In this document: positions 18,258 to 27,407 of the stretch, one piece after another
How positions within the stretch are numbered: the first letter of the stretch is position 1
Layout: every line of letters begins with the position of its first letter
NCBI GenBank assembly: GCA_002733415.1
Contig: NVVR01000011.1
Location: 16,356 to 80,355, forward strand
Source of the DNA: Kordia sp.
GTDB taxonomy: Bacteria > Bacteroidota > Bacteroidia > Flavobacteriales > Flavobacteriaceae
DNA length: 64,000 nt
Direction of reading: 5' to 3'
Position numbers and translations under genes: made by a program
Notes under the pieces: generated by a model
The model's database searches: none
What the model saw: only the letters and a program-made list of their open reading frames with translations
Told to the model about the DNA's origin: nothing

Positions 18258-18295
18258 AAAAAGCAGTACTGCAACAAGTTACTGTACTACTTTTT
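18258..18295 (-). promoter_or_regulatory. Terminator-like hairpin in the rpoA-rplQ spacer
   Basis: AAAAAGCAGTAC (18258-18269) pairs with GTACTACTTTTT (18284-18295). In the minus-strand RNA this is a 12-bp stem with one U-G pair, followed by a T5 tract. It lies inside the operon, between rpoA and rplQ. Confidence 0.55.
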
Positions 18296-18303
18296 AAAAC
18301 AAT

Positions 18304-19296
18304 TTAATCCTTATCTAATTTGTACTTTGATAAATCCATTCCGAACGTTAAGCTCTTAACCGCAACCAACTCGTCTAATTCAGTTAACGATTTTTTACCG
18401 AAGTTACGGAACTTCATCAAGTCATTTTTGTTAAACGAAACTAAGTCTCCTAAAGTATCAACTTCAGCAGCTTTTAAACAGTTTAATGCACGAACTGAAA
18501 GATCCATATCAACAAGCTTAGTTTTAAGCAATTGTCTCATGTGTAATGATTCCTCGTCATACGTTTCTGTTTGTGCAATTTCATCAGCCTCTAAAGTGAT
18601 ACGCTCATCAGAGAATAGCATAAAGTGGTGGATTAAAATTCTAGCAGCATCAGTTAAAGCATCTTTTGGATGAATAGAACCATCTGTTTGAATTTCGAAA
18701 ACTAATTTTTCATAATCAGTTTTTTGTTCAACACGGAAGTTTTCTATTTTATACAAAACATTTTTTATAGGAGTGTATATAGAATCAACAAAGATAGTCC
18801 CTAATGGTGCATTAGCTTTTTTATTTTCTTCTGCAGGAACATATCCTCTACCTTTTTCTATAGTAATTTCCATGTTAAAACTTACCTTAGGATCTAAGTT
18901 ACAGATAACTAAATCCGTATTTAACACTTGAAATCCAGAGATGAATTTTTGAAAATCACCAGCTGTAAGTTGTTTCTTACCAGATACAGAAATAGATACG
19001 GTTTCGTTATCTACATCTTCTATTTGTTGCTTAAAACGAACTTGTTTTAAGTTCAAAATAATTTCTGTAACATCCTCTACAACTCCTGAAATAGTAGAAA
19101 ATTCGTGCTCTACTCCCTCAATACGAGTTGAAGTAATTGCAAATCCTTCCAAAGAAGATAATAATACTCTTCTCAGTGCATTACCTACAGTTAAACCATA
19201 ACCAGGCTCTAAAGGCCTAAATTCGAATTTACCTTCGAATTCAGAAGAGTCGATCATGATAACCTTATCTGGTTTTTGAAAATTTAAAATTGCCAT
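18304..19296 (-). CDS. rpoA: DNA-directed RNA polymerase subunit alpha
   Basis: The alpha subunit dimerises to start RNA polymerase assembly, and its C-terminal domain contacts promoter DNA and regulators. At 330 residues it has both domains: the N-terminal part with [21 protein letters not shown] (dimer interface, split here only in description), and the C-terminal helix-hairpin-helix domain from about 255 ([32 protein letters not shown] read with its frame). The order rpsD-rpoA-rplQ is the standard alpha-operon end. The 95-base spacer upstream can form a nested stem structure. Confidence 0.98.
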   Translation of the reverse strand: MAILNFQKPDKVIMIDSSEFEGKFEFRPLEPGYGLTVGNALRRVLLSSLEGFAITSTRIEGVEHEFSTISGVVEDVTEIILNLKQVRFKQQIEDVDNETVSISVSGKKQLTAGDFQKFISGFQVLNTDLVICNLDPKVSFNMEITIEKGRGYVPAEENKKANAPLGTIFVDSIYTPIKNVLYKIENFRVEQKTDYEKLVFEIQTDGSIHPKDALTDAARILIHHFMLFSDERITLEADEIAQTETYDEESLHMRQLLKTKLVDMDLSVRALNCLKAAEVDTLGDLVSFNKNDLMKFRNFGKKSLTELDELVAVKSLTFGMDLSKYKLDKD

Positions 19297-19317
19297 TTTT
19301 TCTTCATTTTAATTGTT

Positions 19318-19373
19318 ATTCAGTTGCGCGGTTTATAAGTGTGAAGAAATACGAATAAACCCTTTGGCTGAAT
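19318..19373 (-). promoter_or_regulatory. Nested inverted repeats in the rpsD-rpoA spacer
   Basis: An outer pair ATTCAG / CTGAAT (19318-19323, 19368-19373) encloses an inner pair GGTTTAT / ATAAACC (19330-19336, 19355-19361). There is no T tract, so it is not a terminator. A structured leader for rpoA is possible. Confidence 0.35.
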
Positions 19374-19391
19374 CTCAATATGATTAATTTA

Positions 19392-19997
19392 TTACTTAGA
19401 ATATAATTCTACTATCAATTGTTCTTTGATGTTTTCTGGAATTTGCAAACGTACTGGTACAGCAACATAAGTTCCTGATTTAGTAGCATCATTCCAAGTC
19501 ATCCACTCAAAAACATTACTATTATTTGCCAATGAATTTTCAATAGCAGATAAAGATTTAGATTTTTCTCTTACCCCTACAACATCACCTGCGCTTAAAG
19601 AATAAGAAGGTATGTTTACGATTTCTCCGTTAACAGTAATGTGTCTGTGAGAAACTAATTGACGTGCTCCACTTCTTGAAGGAGAGACACCCATTCTGTA
19701 AACAACGTTATCTAATCTTGATTCACATAACTGTAATAAAGCTTCACCTGTAATCCCTTTAGAGGCAGATGCTTTCTTAAATAAGTTACGAAATTGACGC
19801 TCTAATATACCGTAAGTATATTTCGCTTTTTGCTTTTCCATTAATTGGATAGCATATTCTGATTTTTTACCTCTTCTACGAGTGTTACCGTGTTGACCTG
19901 GAGGGAAATTTCTTTTTTCAAAAGATTTGTCTTCTCCGAAAATTGCTTCTCCAAACTTACGAGCAATTTTAGTCTTTGGTCCTGTATATCTTGCCAT
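19392..19997 (-). CDS. rpsD: 30S ribosomal protein S4
   Basis: S4 starts assembly of the 30S body by binding 16S rRNA. The 201-residue protein begins [20 protein letters not shown]. The RNA-binding S4 domain lies at about 90-155 ([14 protein letters not shown], then [17 protein letters not shown]). There is no N-terminal Cys cluster, so it is the zinc-free form. S4 is an autogenous repressor in several phyla. Here a 138-base spacer with a terminator-like hairpin precedes rpsD, which would suit such control. Confidence 0.97.
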   Translation of the reverse strand: MARYTGPKTKIARKFGEAIFGEDKSFEKRNFPPGQHGNTRRRGKKSEYAIQLMEKQKAKYTYGILERQFRNLFKKASASKGITGEALLQLCESRLDNVVYRMGVSPSRSGARQLVSHRHITVNGEIVNIPSYSLSAGDVVGVREKSKSLSAIENSLANNSNVFEWMTWNDATKSGTYVAVPVRLQIPENIKEQLIVELYSK

Positions 19998-20088
19998 TTC
20001 TAAATTATTAAGAGCGGGGTTATGAATTAAGGCTTATCTATCCTTCGACAACCATGTAGTCCACTCAGTGATTATTAAATATAAAAAG

Positions 20089-20120
20089 AACTGAAACATA
20101 GCATAAGCTACATTTCAGTT
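20089..20120 (-). promoter_or_regulatory. Terminator-like hairpin in the rpsK-rpsD spacer
   Basis: AACTGAAA-CA-TAGC pairs with GCTA-CA-TTTCAGTT (20089-20102 with 20107-20120), with a 4-base loop and one 2x2 internal mismatch. On the minus strand it is followed by CTTTTTAT. It lies about 90 bases before the rpsD start. Confidence 0.5.
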
Positions 20121-20135
20121 TATTTTCAAAAGTTA

Positions 20136-20525
20136 TTAAACTCTTCTTCTTTTAGGAGGTCTACAACCATTGTGAGCTGTAGGAGTTACATCGATAATCT
20201 CTGTAACATCAATTCCTGCGTTATGTAAAGATCTGATTGCAGACTCACGTCCGTTTCCTGGTCCTTTTACATAAACTTTTACTTTTCTTAATCCTGCTTC
20301 GTGTGCAGTTTTAGCACAATCTTCAGCAGCTGTTTGAGCAGCATAAGGAGTGTTCTTTTTAGAACCTCTAAAACCCATTTTACCAGCAGAAGACCAAGCT
20401 ATAACATCACCTTTTTTGTTTGTCAAAGAGATGATAATATTATTGAATGACGATGATACGTGAGCTTCACCTACCGCGTCTACAACAACCTTTCTTTTTT
20501 TAGAACTTTTTGTTGACTTTGCCAT
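20136..20525 (-). CDS. rpsK: 30S ribosomal protein S11
   Basis: S11 lies on the 30S platform near the anticodon-side of the E site. It has 129 residues. A basic N-terminus is followed by [17 protein letters not shown], then [20 protein letters not shown]. The invariant C-terminus is [18 protein letters not shown]. The gene follows rpsM by 4 bases. Confidence 0.98.
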   Translation of the reverse strand: MAKSTKSSKKRKVVVDAVGEAHVSSSFNNIIISLTNKKGDVIAWSSAGKMGFRGSKKNTPYAAQTAAEDCAKTAHEAGLRKVKVYVKGPGNGRESAIRSLHNAGIDVTEIIDVTPTAHNGCRPPKRRRV

Positions 20526-20529
20526 AATA

Positions 20530-20898
20530 TTATGCTTTTTTCTTGTTAGCTACTGTTTTTCTTCTACCTTTTCTAGTTCTAGAGTTATTCTTAGTTCTTT
20601 GCCCTCTTAATGGAAGACCAGTTCTATGACGAATACCTCTGTTACATCCGATATCCATTAAACGTTTGATGTTTAATTGAATTTCCGTACGTAATTCACC
20701 TTCAATTGTGAATGATCCAATTGCTTCACGAATGTTCCCGATTTCTTCATCGTTCCAATCTGACACTTTTGTATCTTCACTTACTCCCGCTGTCGCTAAA
20801 GCATTCTTAGCTCTAGTCGAACCTACACCAAATATGTAAGTTAATGCGATTACACCCCTTTTATGTTTTGGGATATCAACACCTGCAATTCTAGCCAT
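20530..20898 (-). CDS. rpsM: 30S ribosomal protein S13
   Basis: S13 sits in the head of the 30S subunit and forms a bridge to the 50S. It has 122 residues: [19 protein letters not shown] at the N-terminus, a helix-two-turn-helix core, and [20 protein letters not shown] before the basic tail. Its ATG overlaps the last base of the rpmJ stop codon (TAATG), so translation is likely coupled. Confidence 0.98.
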   Translation of the reverse strand: MARIAGVDIPKHKRGVIALTYIFGVGSTRAKNALATAGVSEDTKVSDWNDEEIGNIREAIGSFTIEGELRTEIQLNIKRLMDIGCNRGIRHRTGLPLRGQRTKNNSRTRKGRRKTVANKKKA

Positions 20899-21014
20899 TA
20901 CCCTTGTCTTTGTTTAAATCTAGGATTCTTTTTATTAATAACGTACAATCTACCTTTACGACGTACGATTTTGCACTCTGCACTTCTTTTTTTAATTGAT
21001 GCTCTTACTTTCAT
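20898..21014 (-). CDS. rpmJ: 50S ribosomal protein L36
   Basis: This is a small gene of 38 codons plus stop. It reads [20 protein letters not shown], continues [11 protein letters not shown] and ends RFKQRQG. L36 completes the 50S subunit near the L7/L12 base. Zinc-binding forms have four ligands; here one Cys is seen (residue 14) and the CxxC pair is absent, so it is the zinc-independent type. It is separated from infA by 128 bases that contain a long hairpin. Confidence 0.96.
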   Translation of the reverse strand: MKVRASIKKRSAECKIVRRKGRLYVINKKNPRFKQRQG

Positions 21015-21068
21015 CTCGTTGTTTTTATTTTCGAAAACAGAAATCACTCACTATTTTCATTGTTTCGT

Positions 21069-21112
21069 AACAACTATTTAGTTTTACGAGAATGCAAAAC
21101 TAAATAATTGTT
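21069..21112 (-). promoter_or_regulatory. Long hairpin with embedded TAGTTTTG in the infA-rpmJ spacer
   Basis: A 17-bp inverted repeat (21069-21085 with 21096-21112) closes a 10-base loop. It is perfect except for one position that becomes U-G in RNA. The minus-strand left arm contains TAGTTTTG, a -7 consensus match, but no TTG lies at a proper distance. There is no T tract after the stem. Confidence 0.5.
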
Positions 21113-21142
21113 AGATATATTAATAATTATTAATCAATTATT

Positions 21143-21358
21143 TTAATATCTGTATGTAATTCTTGCTTTTGACAAGTCATAAGGACTCATTTCTAGCTTT
21201 ACTTTATCACCTGGCAACAACTTAATATAATGCATACGCATCTTACCTGATATGTGAGCTGTTACAATGTGACCATTTTCCAACTCAACACGGAACATTG
21301 CATTTGATAATGCTTCAATAATACTTCCGTCTTGTTCTATTGCTTGTTGCTTTGCCAT
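21143..21358 (-). CDS. infA: Translation initiation factor IF-1
   Basis: IF-1 blocks the A site of the 30S subunit during initiation. The 71-residue protein is a single OB fold: [20 protein letters not shown], then [20 protein letters not shown], ending ARITYRY. It starts 2 bases after the secY stop, so it is translated from the same message. Confidence 0.98.
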   Translation of the reverse strand: MAKQQAIEQDGSIIEALSNAMFRVELENGHIVTAHISGKMRMHYIKLLPGDKVKLEMSPYDLSKARITYRY

Positions 21359-21360
21359 AG

Positions 21361-22707
21361 TTACGCTACTGCTTTTCTGTTTTTACCAGTTTCCATTAAT
21401 CCATCATAATGCTTATTTAACAAGTAAGAATTAACTTGTTGCATCGTATCCATTGCTACACCTACTAAAATTAGTAATGATGTACCTCCGTAAAACAATG
21501 CCCAACCTTGCTGAATATTCATCAACTGTATTACAATTGCAGGACATATTGCTATTAGTGCTAAAAAGATAGAACCTGGTAATGTAATTTGAGACATTAT
21601 CTTATCTAAATAATCAGCAGTTTCAGTTCCTGGTTTGATACCTGGAATAAAACCATTACTACGCTTTAAGTCATCTGCCATTTTATTGGTAGGAACTGTT
21701 ATTGCAGTATAAAAATATGTAAAGATGATAATTAGTAATGCGAACACTACATTATACCAAAAACCAAACATATTCGTAAACTCTGTTTTTAAGAAATCAG
21801 CAAATGCTCCTTCACCAAACGCTTCTCCTACAACCGCAGGCACAAACATAATAGCTTGAGCAAATATAATTGGCATTACCCCTGAAGCGTTTAACTTCAA
21901 TGGTAAAAACTGTCTAGCTCCTTCTTCATAACCTCCAACTGCTGAACGTCTAGCGTACTGAACAGGTACCTGCCTTACCGCTAACACTAACATTATTGAA
22001 AGTAGAATAATAACTAACCAAACAATTACTTCTATCAAAAGCATCATAACACCACCGTTACCACCATCTCCTGATACTCTAGAACCAATTTCCTGCATAA
22101 AAGCACCAGGTAAACTAGCAATAATCCCTACCATAATTAATAGCGATATACCGTTACCTATTCCTTTATCAGTAATTTTCTCACCTAACCACATAGCGAA
22201 TACACACCCTGTAACTAAGATCGTTATAGAAGAAACCCAAAACATTCCTCCTCTACCAAAAACAAAAGCTGCTTCAGGAACACCTAAACTAGTTAGACTT
22301 CCTAAATAAAATGGTGCTTGAACTACACAAATAACGATGGTTAACCAACGTGTAATTTGCGTGATTTTCTTTTGCCCACTTGCACCTTCTTTTTGTAATT
22401 TTTGAAGATAAGGAATTGCTATAGTCATTAATTGAACAACAATAGAAGCAGAAATATAAGGCATTATACCAAGTGCAAATACAGAAGCTTTAGCTAAAGC
22501 CCCTCCTGTAAAAGCGTTGATTAAGGCTAAAAAACCTCCATCATCGAATTTATCACTTAATCCTGACAATTGACTTACGTCTATACCTGGTAACACAATC
22601 TGCGCACCAAATCTATAGGCAAGTAATAAAGTTAAAGTAATAAGAATTTTATTTCTCAATTCTTCAATTTGCCAAACTCCTTGTATTGATTCTATAATTT
22701 TCTTCAT
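21361..22707 (-). CDS. secY: Preprotein translocase subunit SecY
   Basis: SecY is the channel protein of the Sec translocon in the inner membrane. The 448 residues include about ten hydrophobic segments. The start is [38 protein letters not shown] is the conserved TM2 plug-side motif, and [14 protein letters not shown] marks TM4-5. [20 protein letters not shown] is the cytoplasmic C5 loop that binds SecA and ribosomes. It is placed, as usual, between rplO and infA in the spc-type part of the cluster. Confidence 0.98.
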   Translation of the reverse strand: MKKIIESIQGVWQIEELRNKILITLTLLLAYRFGAQIVLPGIDVSQLSGLSDKFDDGGFLALINAFTGGALAKASVFALGIMPYISASIVVQLMTIAIPYLQKLQKEGASGQKKITQITRWLTIVICVVQAPFYLGSLTSLGVPEAAFVFGRGGMFWVSSITILVTGCVFAMWLGEKITDKGIGNGISLLIMVGIIASLPGAFMQEIGSRVSGDGGNGGVMMLLIEVIVWLVIILLSIMLVLAVRQVPVQYARRSAVGGYEEGARQFLPLKLNASGVMPIIFAQAIMFVPAVVGEAFGEGAFADFLKTEFTNMFGFWYNVVFALLIIIFTYFYTAITVPTNKMADDLKRSNGFIPGIKPGTETADYLDKIMSQITLPGSIFLALIAICPAIVIQLMNIQQGWALFYGGTSLLILVGVAMDTMQQVNSYLLNKHYDGLMETGKNRKAVA

Positions 22708-22716
22708 GAAATAATA

Positions 22717-23169
22717 TTATAAAGCTTCAGCAGATCCTCCAGCCGCTTCGATAGCCGCTTTTGCATTTGCAGTAAACTTATGAACAGAAACTGTTAACTT
22801 TGCTTTTAACTCTCCTCTACCTAAAATTTTAACTAAGTCGTTTTTGCCAACAATTCTGTTAGCAATCAACACGTCTAAATCTACAGTGTCAGTAAGTTTT
22901 CCAGCGTCTACCAATTCTTGTAAAGTATCCAAGTTTACACCTGCAAATTCTTTACGATTGATGTTTGTGAAACCAAACTTAGGAACACGACGTTGTAAAG
23001 GCATTTGACCTCCTTCAAAACCAATCTTTCTAGAATATCCAGATCTTGACTTTGCCCCTTTATGTCCTCTAGCTGCAGTACCACCTTTTCCAGAACCTTG
23101 ACCTCTACCAAGTCTCTTAGAATTGTTACGTACTGAACCTTCAGCTGGTTTTAAATTACTTAAATCCAT
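22717..23169 (-). CDS. rplO: 50S ribosomal protein L15
   Basis: L15 is a late-assembly protein of the 50S subunit. It has 150 residues. The Gly/Arg-rich N-terminal extension ([20 protein letters not shown]) threads into 23S rRNA. A globular C-terminal domain with [20 protein letters not shown] follows. It lies 9 bases upstream of secY and 16 bases downstream of rpmD. Confidence 0.98.
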   Translation of the reverse strand: MDLSNLKPAEGSVRNNSKRLGRGQGSGKGGTAARGHKGAKSRSGYSRKIGFEGGQMPLQRRVPKFGFTNINRKEFAGVNLDTLQELVDAGKLTDTVDLDVLIANRIVGKNDLVKILGRGELKAKLTVSVHKFTANAKAAIEAAGGSAEAL

Positions 23170-23185
23170 GTTATAAATGTTTTAA

Positions 23186-23365
23186 TTAAGCTTCTTCTAC
23201 AGAAACTAAATGTTGAACTTTGTTTACCATACCAATTATTGTTGGTGAGGCATCATGCTCTATAGTTTGATTTAACTTTTTAAGACCAAGAGAAATTAAT
23301 GTTCTCTTTTGTCTCTCTGGTCTACCTATAGGGCTATTTACTAATGTTACTTTAATCTTTGCCAT
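23186..23365 (-). CDS. rpmD: 50S ribosomal protein L30
   Basis: This 59-residue gene was read directly from the minus strand: ATG at 23365, TAA at 23186-23188. It starts MAKIKVTLVNSPIGRPERQK, with RTLISLGLKKLNQT next, the typical L30 ferredoxin-like fold signature. It fills the gap between rpsE and rplO exactly where L30 is expected in the spc operon. Confidence 0.96.
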   Translation of the reverse strand: MAKIKVTLVNSPIGRPERQKRTLISLGLKKLNQTIEHDASPTIIGMVNKVQHLVSVEEA

Positions 23366-23376
23366 CTTTAACTTGA

Positions 23377-23901
23377 TTAACCTTTAAACAATTTTTCTAA
23401 AGAAATACCTCTTTGTCTCGCAACATCTTTAGCATCTCTTAATTGCAATAAAGCATTAAAAGTTGCTTTAACTACGTTATGAGCGTTAGAAGATCCTTGA
23501 GATTTAGATAATACATCATGTACACCTACAGCCTCAAGCACATGACGCATAGCACCACCTGCAATTACTCCTGTACCAGGAGCAGCTGGGATGATGTTAA
23601 CTCTTGCACCACCAAACTTACCTAATTGTTGGTGAGGTAACGTTCCTTTAATCAAAGGAATACGCACCAAGTTTTTCTTAGCATCTTCGATAGCTTTAGC
23701 GATAGCACTAGCAACGTCTTTAGATTTCCCTAAACCGTGACCAACAACACCCGCTTCATCTCCAACTACAACAATAGCTGAAAATCCGAATGCTCTACCA
23801 CCCTTTGTTACTTTAGTAACACGATTTACACCAACTAAACGATCTTTAAGATCTAAACCCTGAGGTTTTACTAGTTCTGCATTTTTATTAGTTTGAAACA
23901 T
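23377..23901 (-). CDS. rpsE: 30S ribosomal protein S5
   Basis: S5 contributes to decoding accuracy and to the mRNA-entry helicase site. The 174-residue protein has the N-terminal dsRNA-binding-like domain ([20 protein letters not shown], then [19 protein letters not shown]) and the C-terminal domain with [19 protein letters not shown]. It follows rplR by 6 bases. Confidence 0.98.
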   Translation of the reverse strand: MFQTNKNAELVKPQGLDLKDRLVGVNRVTKVTKGGRAFGFSAIVVVGDEAGVVGHGLGKSKDVASAIAKAIEDAKKNLVRIPLIKGTLPHQQLGKFGGARVNIIPAAPGTGVIAGGAMRHVLEAVGVHDVLSKSQGSSNAHNVVKATFNALLQLRDAKDVARQRGISLEKLFKG

Positions 23902-23907
23902 AATTTC

Positions 23908-24264
23908 TTAAAATTTTAATCCACCTTCTCTAGCTCCGTCAGCTAATGACTTAATTCTACCATGGTATAAAGCACCACCTCTATCAAAAGAGATTGTATT
24001 AACACCAGCTTTGATAGCCTTTTCAGCAACAGCTTTACCAACTAAAGCAGCGATTTCAGATTTAGTAGCTTTTTCAGTACTAATTTCTTTATCTCTTGAA
24101 GAAGATGCAACAATTGTTTTTCCAGTTACGTCATCAATCACTTGTGCGTAAATTTCTTTATTACTTCTGTAAATAGCCAATCTTGGTCTTTCAGATGTAC
24201 CAGAAACAATCTTTCTAACTCTGTTATGAATTCTTGCTTTTCTTTCTGTTTTTGATAATTTCAT
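23908..24264 (-). CDS. rplR: 50S ribosomal protein L18
   Basis: L18 binds 5S rRNA with L5 and L25 at the central protuberance. It has 118 residues: a basic N-terminus, then [20 protein letters not shown], then [20 protein letters not shown] and EGGLKF at the end. It is preceded by a 113-base spacer with a hairpin, the longest gap between rplE and secY. Confidence 0.97.
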   Translation of the reverse strand: MKLSKTERKARIHNRVRKIVSGTSERPRLAIYRSNKEIYAQVIDDVTGKTIVASSSRDKEISTEKATKSEIAALVGKAVAEKAIKAGVNTISFDRGGALYHGRIKSLADGAREGGLKF

Positions 24265-24309
24265 TTGTCTTTTTTTAGTATTTTAATAGCTTTATAAAAC
24301 TTGTAAAAC

Positions 24310-24348
24310 CCAACAATCATTAAAATTTAACGTAAAAATGATTGTTGG
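24310..24348 (-). promoter_or_regulatory. Hairpin in the rplF-rplR spacer
   Basis: A perfect 11-bp stem CCAACAATCAT / ATGATTGTTGG (24310-24320 with 24338-24348) closes a 17-base loop. The minus-strand RNA continues GTTTTACAAGTTTT, which is T-rich but not an uninterrupted tract. Confidence 0.5.
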
Positions 24349-24377
24349 CTCACTTATTTTATGCCGCCTTAAAAATA

Positions 24378-24920
24378 TTAAGCCGATTTACCAGCTTTTC
24401 TTCTTAACACTTCTCCAACAAACTTAACACCTTTACCTTTATACGGCTCTGGTCTACGGTAAGAACGAATTTTTGCCGCTACTTGCCCTACTAATTGTTT
24501 GTCTGCAGATGTTAATTTTATAATTGGATTTTTACCTTTGTTAGACACTGTTTCAACTTTCACTTCTGAAGCTATATCTAAAACAATGTTGTGAGAGAAA
24601 CCTAAAGCTAAATCAAGTTTTTGACCTTGATTACTTGCTCTATACCCTACACCAACTAATTCCAATTCTTTAGAGAACCCTTTAGTTACACCTTCAATCA
24701 TATTAAAGATTAAAGCTCTATACAATCCGTGCTTTGCTCTAATATCTTTATTATCTGATGAACGATCTAAAGTAATTACTCCTTCTTCTATCTTAACAGT
24801 TACATCTAAAACTTCTTGAGTTAATTCACCCAATTTACCTTTTACTGTAACTACTCCGTCTTTTACTTCAACTGTAACTCCTGCTGGAATTGCAATTGGA
24901 CTTTTACCTATTCTTGACAT
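24378..24920 (-). CDS. rplF: 50S ribosomal protein L6
   Basis: L6 lies at the base of the L7/L12 stalk near the GTPase centre. Its 180 residues form the two duplicated alpha-beta domains of the family. It begins MSRIGKSPIAIPAGVTVEVK. GVGYRASNQGQKLDLALGFS is at the domain junction and EPYKGKGVKFVGEVLRRKAG near the end. It follows rpsH by 18 bases. Confidence 0.98.
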   Translation of the reverse strand: MSRIGKSPIAIPAGVTVEVKDGVVTVKGKLGELTQEVLDVTVKIEEGVITLDRSSDNKDIRAKHGLYRALIFNMIEGVTKGFSKELELVGVGYRASNQGQKLDLALGFSHNIVLDIASEVKVETVSNKGKNPIIKLTSADKQLVGQVAAKIRSYRRPEPYKGKGVKFVGEVLRRKAGKSA

Positions 24921-24938
24921 GCTTTCTTGTCTTTAAAA

Positions 24939-25334
24939 TTAGTAAACTGAACAAATAACTTCTCCTCCAACATTCTCTCTACGAGCTTGTTTTCCTGTCA
25001 TTACTCCTTTAGAAGTAGAAATGATCGCAACACCTAAACTATTCAAAATTCTTGGCATTTCAGAAGAAGAAACGTACTTACGTAAACCTGGTTTACTTAC
25101 TCTTTCTATCTTTCTAATTACAGACTGCTTGTTTTCATCATATTTCAAAGCAATTTTAATTGAACCTTGTACTGATGAATCATCAAATTTGTAACTTAAA
25201 ATATAACCTTGATCAAATAAGATCTTAGTTATAGCTTTCTTTAAATTAGATGCAGGAATTTCAACCACTCTGTGGTTGGCTCTCACTGCATTCCTAACTC
25301 TTGTTAGGTAATCCGCTATTGGATCTGTATACAT
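24939..25334 (-). CDS. rpsH: 30S ribosomal protein S8
   Basis: S8 binds helix 21 of 16S rRNA and in many bacteria represses the spc operon. I place the start at ATG 25334 (MYTDPIADYLTRVRNAVRAN, 131 residues). An in-frame extension to 25373 has no family support. The C-terminal SSSEMPRILNSLGVAIISTS and GKQARRENVGGEVICSVY are diagnostic. Confidence 0.96.
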   Translation of the reverse strand: MYTDPIADYLTRVRNAVRANHRVVEIPASNLKKAITKILFDQGYILSYKFDDSSVQGSIKIALKYDENKQSVIRKIERVSKPGLRKYVSSSEMPRILNSLGVAIISTSKGVMTGKQARRENVGGEVICSVY

Positions 25335-25405
25335 ATATATTAATTTGCGGCTTTGGTTTTCGGCAGTAAACACTACTGCCGAACCTTAAACCAATTTATA
25401 AACTT

Positions 25406-25675
25406 TTACCAACTGGCTTTTCTTACTCCAGGTATTAACCCTTGATTAGCCATTTCTCTGAATGTAACACGAGAAATTCCGAACGTACGCATGTATCCTT
25501 TTGGACGTCCTGTTATTTTACATCTGTTATGTAAACGAACTGGAGATGCGTTTTTCGGTAATTTTTGCAATGCGTCATAATCACCAGCTTTTTTCAAAGC
25601 AGCTCTTTTAACAGCATATTTAGCAACTAACTTACGTCTTTTGACCTCACGGGCCTTCATCGATTCTTTAGCCAT
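25406..25675 (-). CDS. rpsN: 30S ribosomal protein S14 (zinc-free type)
   Basis: S14 is in the head of the 30S subunit. The 89-residue form with a single Cys in [20 protein letters not shown] lacks the CxxC pairs of the zinc-binding 61-residue type, so it needs no zinc. The C-terminus [11 protein letters not shown] is the family end. It starts 1 base before the rplE stop region, in the order rplE-rpsN-rpsH. Confidence 0.97.
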   Translation of the reverse strand: MAKESMKAREVKRRKLVAKYAVKRAALKKAGDYDALQKLPKNASPVRLHNRCKITGRPKGYMRTFGISRVTFREMANQGLIPGVRKASW

Positions 25676-25676
25676 A

Positions 25677-26228
25677 TTAATTCTTTTTAAAAGGTAAACC
25701 TAATTCAGTTAATAATGATTTTGCTTCTTTATCGGTATCAGCTGAAGTTACAAATGTAATATTCATTCCACCAATTTTATTAACTTTATCAATATTTATT
25801 TCTGGGAAGATAATTTGCTCAGTAATCCCTAAACTATAGTTACCTCTTCCATCAAAACCATTGGCTTTGATTCCACCGAAATCTCTTACACGTGGTAAAG
25901 ATGATGTAACTAATCTGTCTAAAAATTCATACATTCTTTCAGCACGCAACGTAACTTTAACACCAATTGGCATTCCTTTACGTAATTTGAAAGTTGCAAC
26001 ATCTTTCTTAGATAATGTAGACACAGCTTGTTGTCCTGAAATCTTAGTGATTTCTTCTAACGCGTGATCTATCAATTTCTTGTCAGATACTGCAGCACCT
26101 ACACCTTTAGAAATTATTATTTTTTCTAATTTAGGCACTTGCATTATATTCTTGTAACTAAATTCTTCTGTAAGAGCAGTAACAATTCTGTCCTTGTACT
26201 CTTGTTTTAATCTTGAAACGTAAGCCAT
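25677..26228 (-). CDS. rplE: 50S ribosomal protein L5
   Basis: L5 binds 5S rRNA and contacts the P-site tRNA and S13. It has 183 residues: an N-terminal helix, then [20 protein letters not shown], then [20 protein letters not shown]. The conserved [20 protein letters not shown] is in the C-terminal half. It follows rplX by 2 bases. Confidence 0.98.
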   Translation of the reverse strand: MAYVSRLKQEYKDRIVTALTEEFSYKNIMQVPKLEKIIISKGVGAAVSDKKLIDHALEEITKISGQQAVSTLSKKDVATFKLRKGMPIGVKVTLRAERMYEFLDRLVTSSLPRVRDFGGIKANGFDGRGNYSLGITEQIIFPEINIDKVNKIGGMNITFVTSADTDKEAKSLLTELGLPFKKN

Positions 26229-26230
26229 AA

Positions 26231-26542
26231 CTAAATTACTTCATTAGATTTTTTAGAAACTCTTACCTTATCTTTTCCTTCACCTTTATAACCAACTCTG
26301 GTAGCTTTACCATCTTTCGTTAATAAAGATAAATTAGAGATTTGCATAGCAGCCTCTTTTTTTACGATTCCTCCTTGAGGATTTGCAGCGTCAGGCTTAA
26401 CATGCTTTGAAACCATGTTTACACCTTCAACAATCGCTTTGTTTTTTTCACGAAGAATTTTTGTAACAGTACCTTCAGATCCCTTGTGATCTCCAGCAAT
26501 TACTCTAACTGTATCTCCTGTTTTTATCTTTAACTTTGTCAT
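26231..26542 (-). CDS. rplX: 50S ribosomal protein L24
   Basis: L24 is an assembly initiator of the 50S subunit. The 103-residue protein holds a KOW motif near the N-terminus ([20 protein letters not shown]), followed by [14 protein letters not shown] and the basic C-terminal half. It lies 12 bases after rplN. Confidence 0.98.
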   Translation of the reverse strand: MTKLKIKTGDTVRVIAGDHKGSEGTVTKILREKNKAIVEGVNMVSKHVKPDAANPQGGIVKKEAAMQISNLSLLTKDGKATRVGYKGEGKDKVRVSKKSNEVI

Positions 26543-26554
26543 CTTTACAAAATA

Positions 26555-26923
26555 TTAAAGCACTTCAGGTGCTAATGATACAATCTTCATAAATCCTTTA
26601 TCACGAAGTTCTCTTGATACTGGTCCAAAAACACGTGTTCCACGCATTTCTCCTGTAGGATTCAACAACACACATGCATTATCATCAAAACGGATATAAG
26701 AACCATCTGGCCTTCTAATCTCTTTTTTAACTCTAATCACAACAGCTGTAGAAACCTGTCCTTTCTTTACACTACCGTTTGGAGTAACATCTTTAATTGT
26801 AACAACAATTTTATCTCCAACAGAAGCATACCTTCTTTTAGTTCCACCAAGAACACGGATAGTTAACACTTCCTTTGCTCCGGTATTATCTGCAACTCTA
26901 AGTCTTGATTCTTGTTGTACCAT
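26555..26923 (-). CDS. rplN: 50S ribosomal protein L14
   Basis: L14 forms an inter-subunit bridge and is the docking site of RsfS. It has 122 residues, beginning [40 protein letters not shown] and [20 protein letters not shown] follow. Its first base overlaps the last base of the rpsQ stop codon. Confidence 0.98.
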   Translation of the reverse strand: MVQQESRLRVADNTGAKEVLTIRVLGGTKRRYASVGDKIVVTIKDVTPNGSVKKGQVSTAVVIRVKKEIRRPDGSYIRFDDNACVLLNPTGEMRGTRVFGPVSRELRDKGFMKIVSLAPEVL

Positions 26924-27180
26924 TATTTTGCTCTTTCAATTATTTCTACTAATCTCCAACATTTAGATTTACTTAAAGGTCGTGTTTCCATGATCTTTAC
27001 AGTATCCCCGATATTGCAATCGTTTGTTTCATCGTGTGCAACGTACTTTTTCGTTTTTAAAACGAATTTTCCGTACATAGGATGCTTTACTTTCTTAACT
27101 TCAGAAACCACTATTGATTTCGTCATTTTATTACTCGTAACTATTCCTATTCTTTCTTTTCTTAAATTTCTTTTTTCCAT
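26923..27180 (-). CDS. rpsQ: 30S ribosomal protein S17
   Basis: S17 is an OB-fold primary binder of 16S rRNA. Its 85 residues include [20 protein letters not shown], then [20 protein letters not shown], then [20 protein letters not shown]. The gene overlaps rplN by one base, which suggests coupled translation. Confidence 0.98.
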   Translation of the reverse strand: MEKRNLRKERIGIVTSNKMTKSIVVSEVKKVKHPMYGKFVLKTKKYVAHDETNDCNIGDTVKIMETRPLSKSKCWRLVEIIERAK

Positions 27181-27198
27181 CTTTCAGTAGAGTAACTA

Positions 27199-27390
27199 TT
27201 ATTGTAATCCTCTTTTAGTTAGTTCAGTTGCAACACGTGCTACTGATCTTCTTACTGTACGTATTTGTAACGGATTATCCAAAGGTTGGATAGCGTGAGC
27301 AAATTTTAATTCAGTATAACTCTTCTTAAGTTCTGCAAACTTTGTTTGCAAATCATCTGTAGACAGATCTTTTATTTCTGATTGTTTCAT
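27199..27390 (-). CDS. rpmC: 50S ribosomal protein L29
   Basis: L29 is at the peptide exit tunnel next to L23 and helps bind SRP and trigger factor. It has 63 residues forming a two-helix hairpin: KQSEIKDLSTDDLQTKFAEL, then QPLDNPLQIRTVRRSVARV. It lies between rplP and rpsQ, the standard position. Confidence 0.97.
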   Translation of the reverse strand: MKQSEIKDLSTDDLQTKFAELKKSYTELKFAHAIQPLDNPLQIRTVRRSVARVATELTKRGLQ

Positions 27391-27407
27391 GATCTTAAAA
27401 TTTACAA

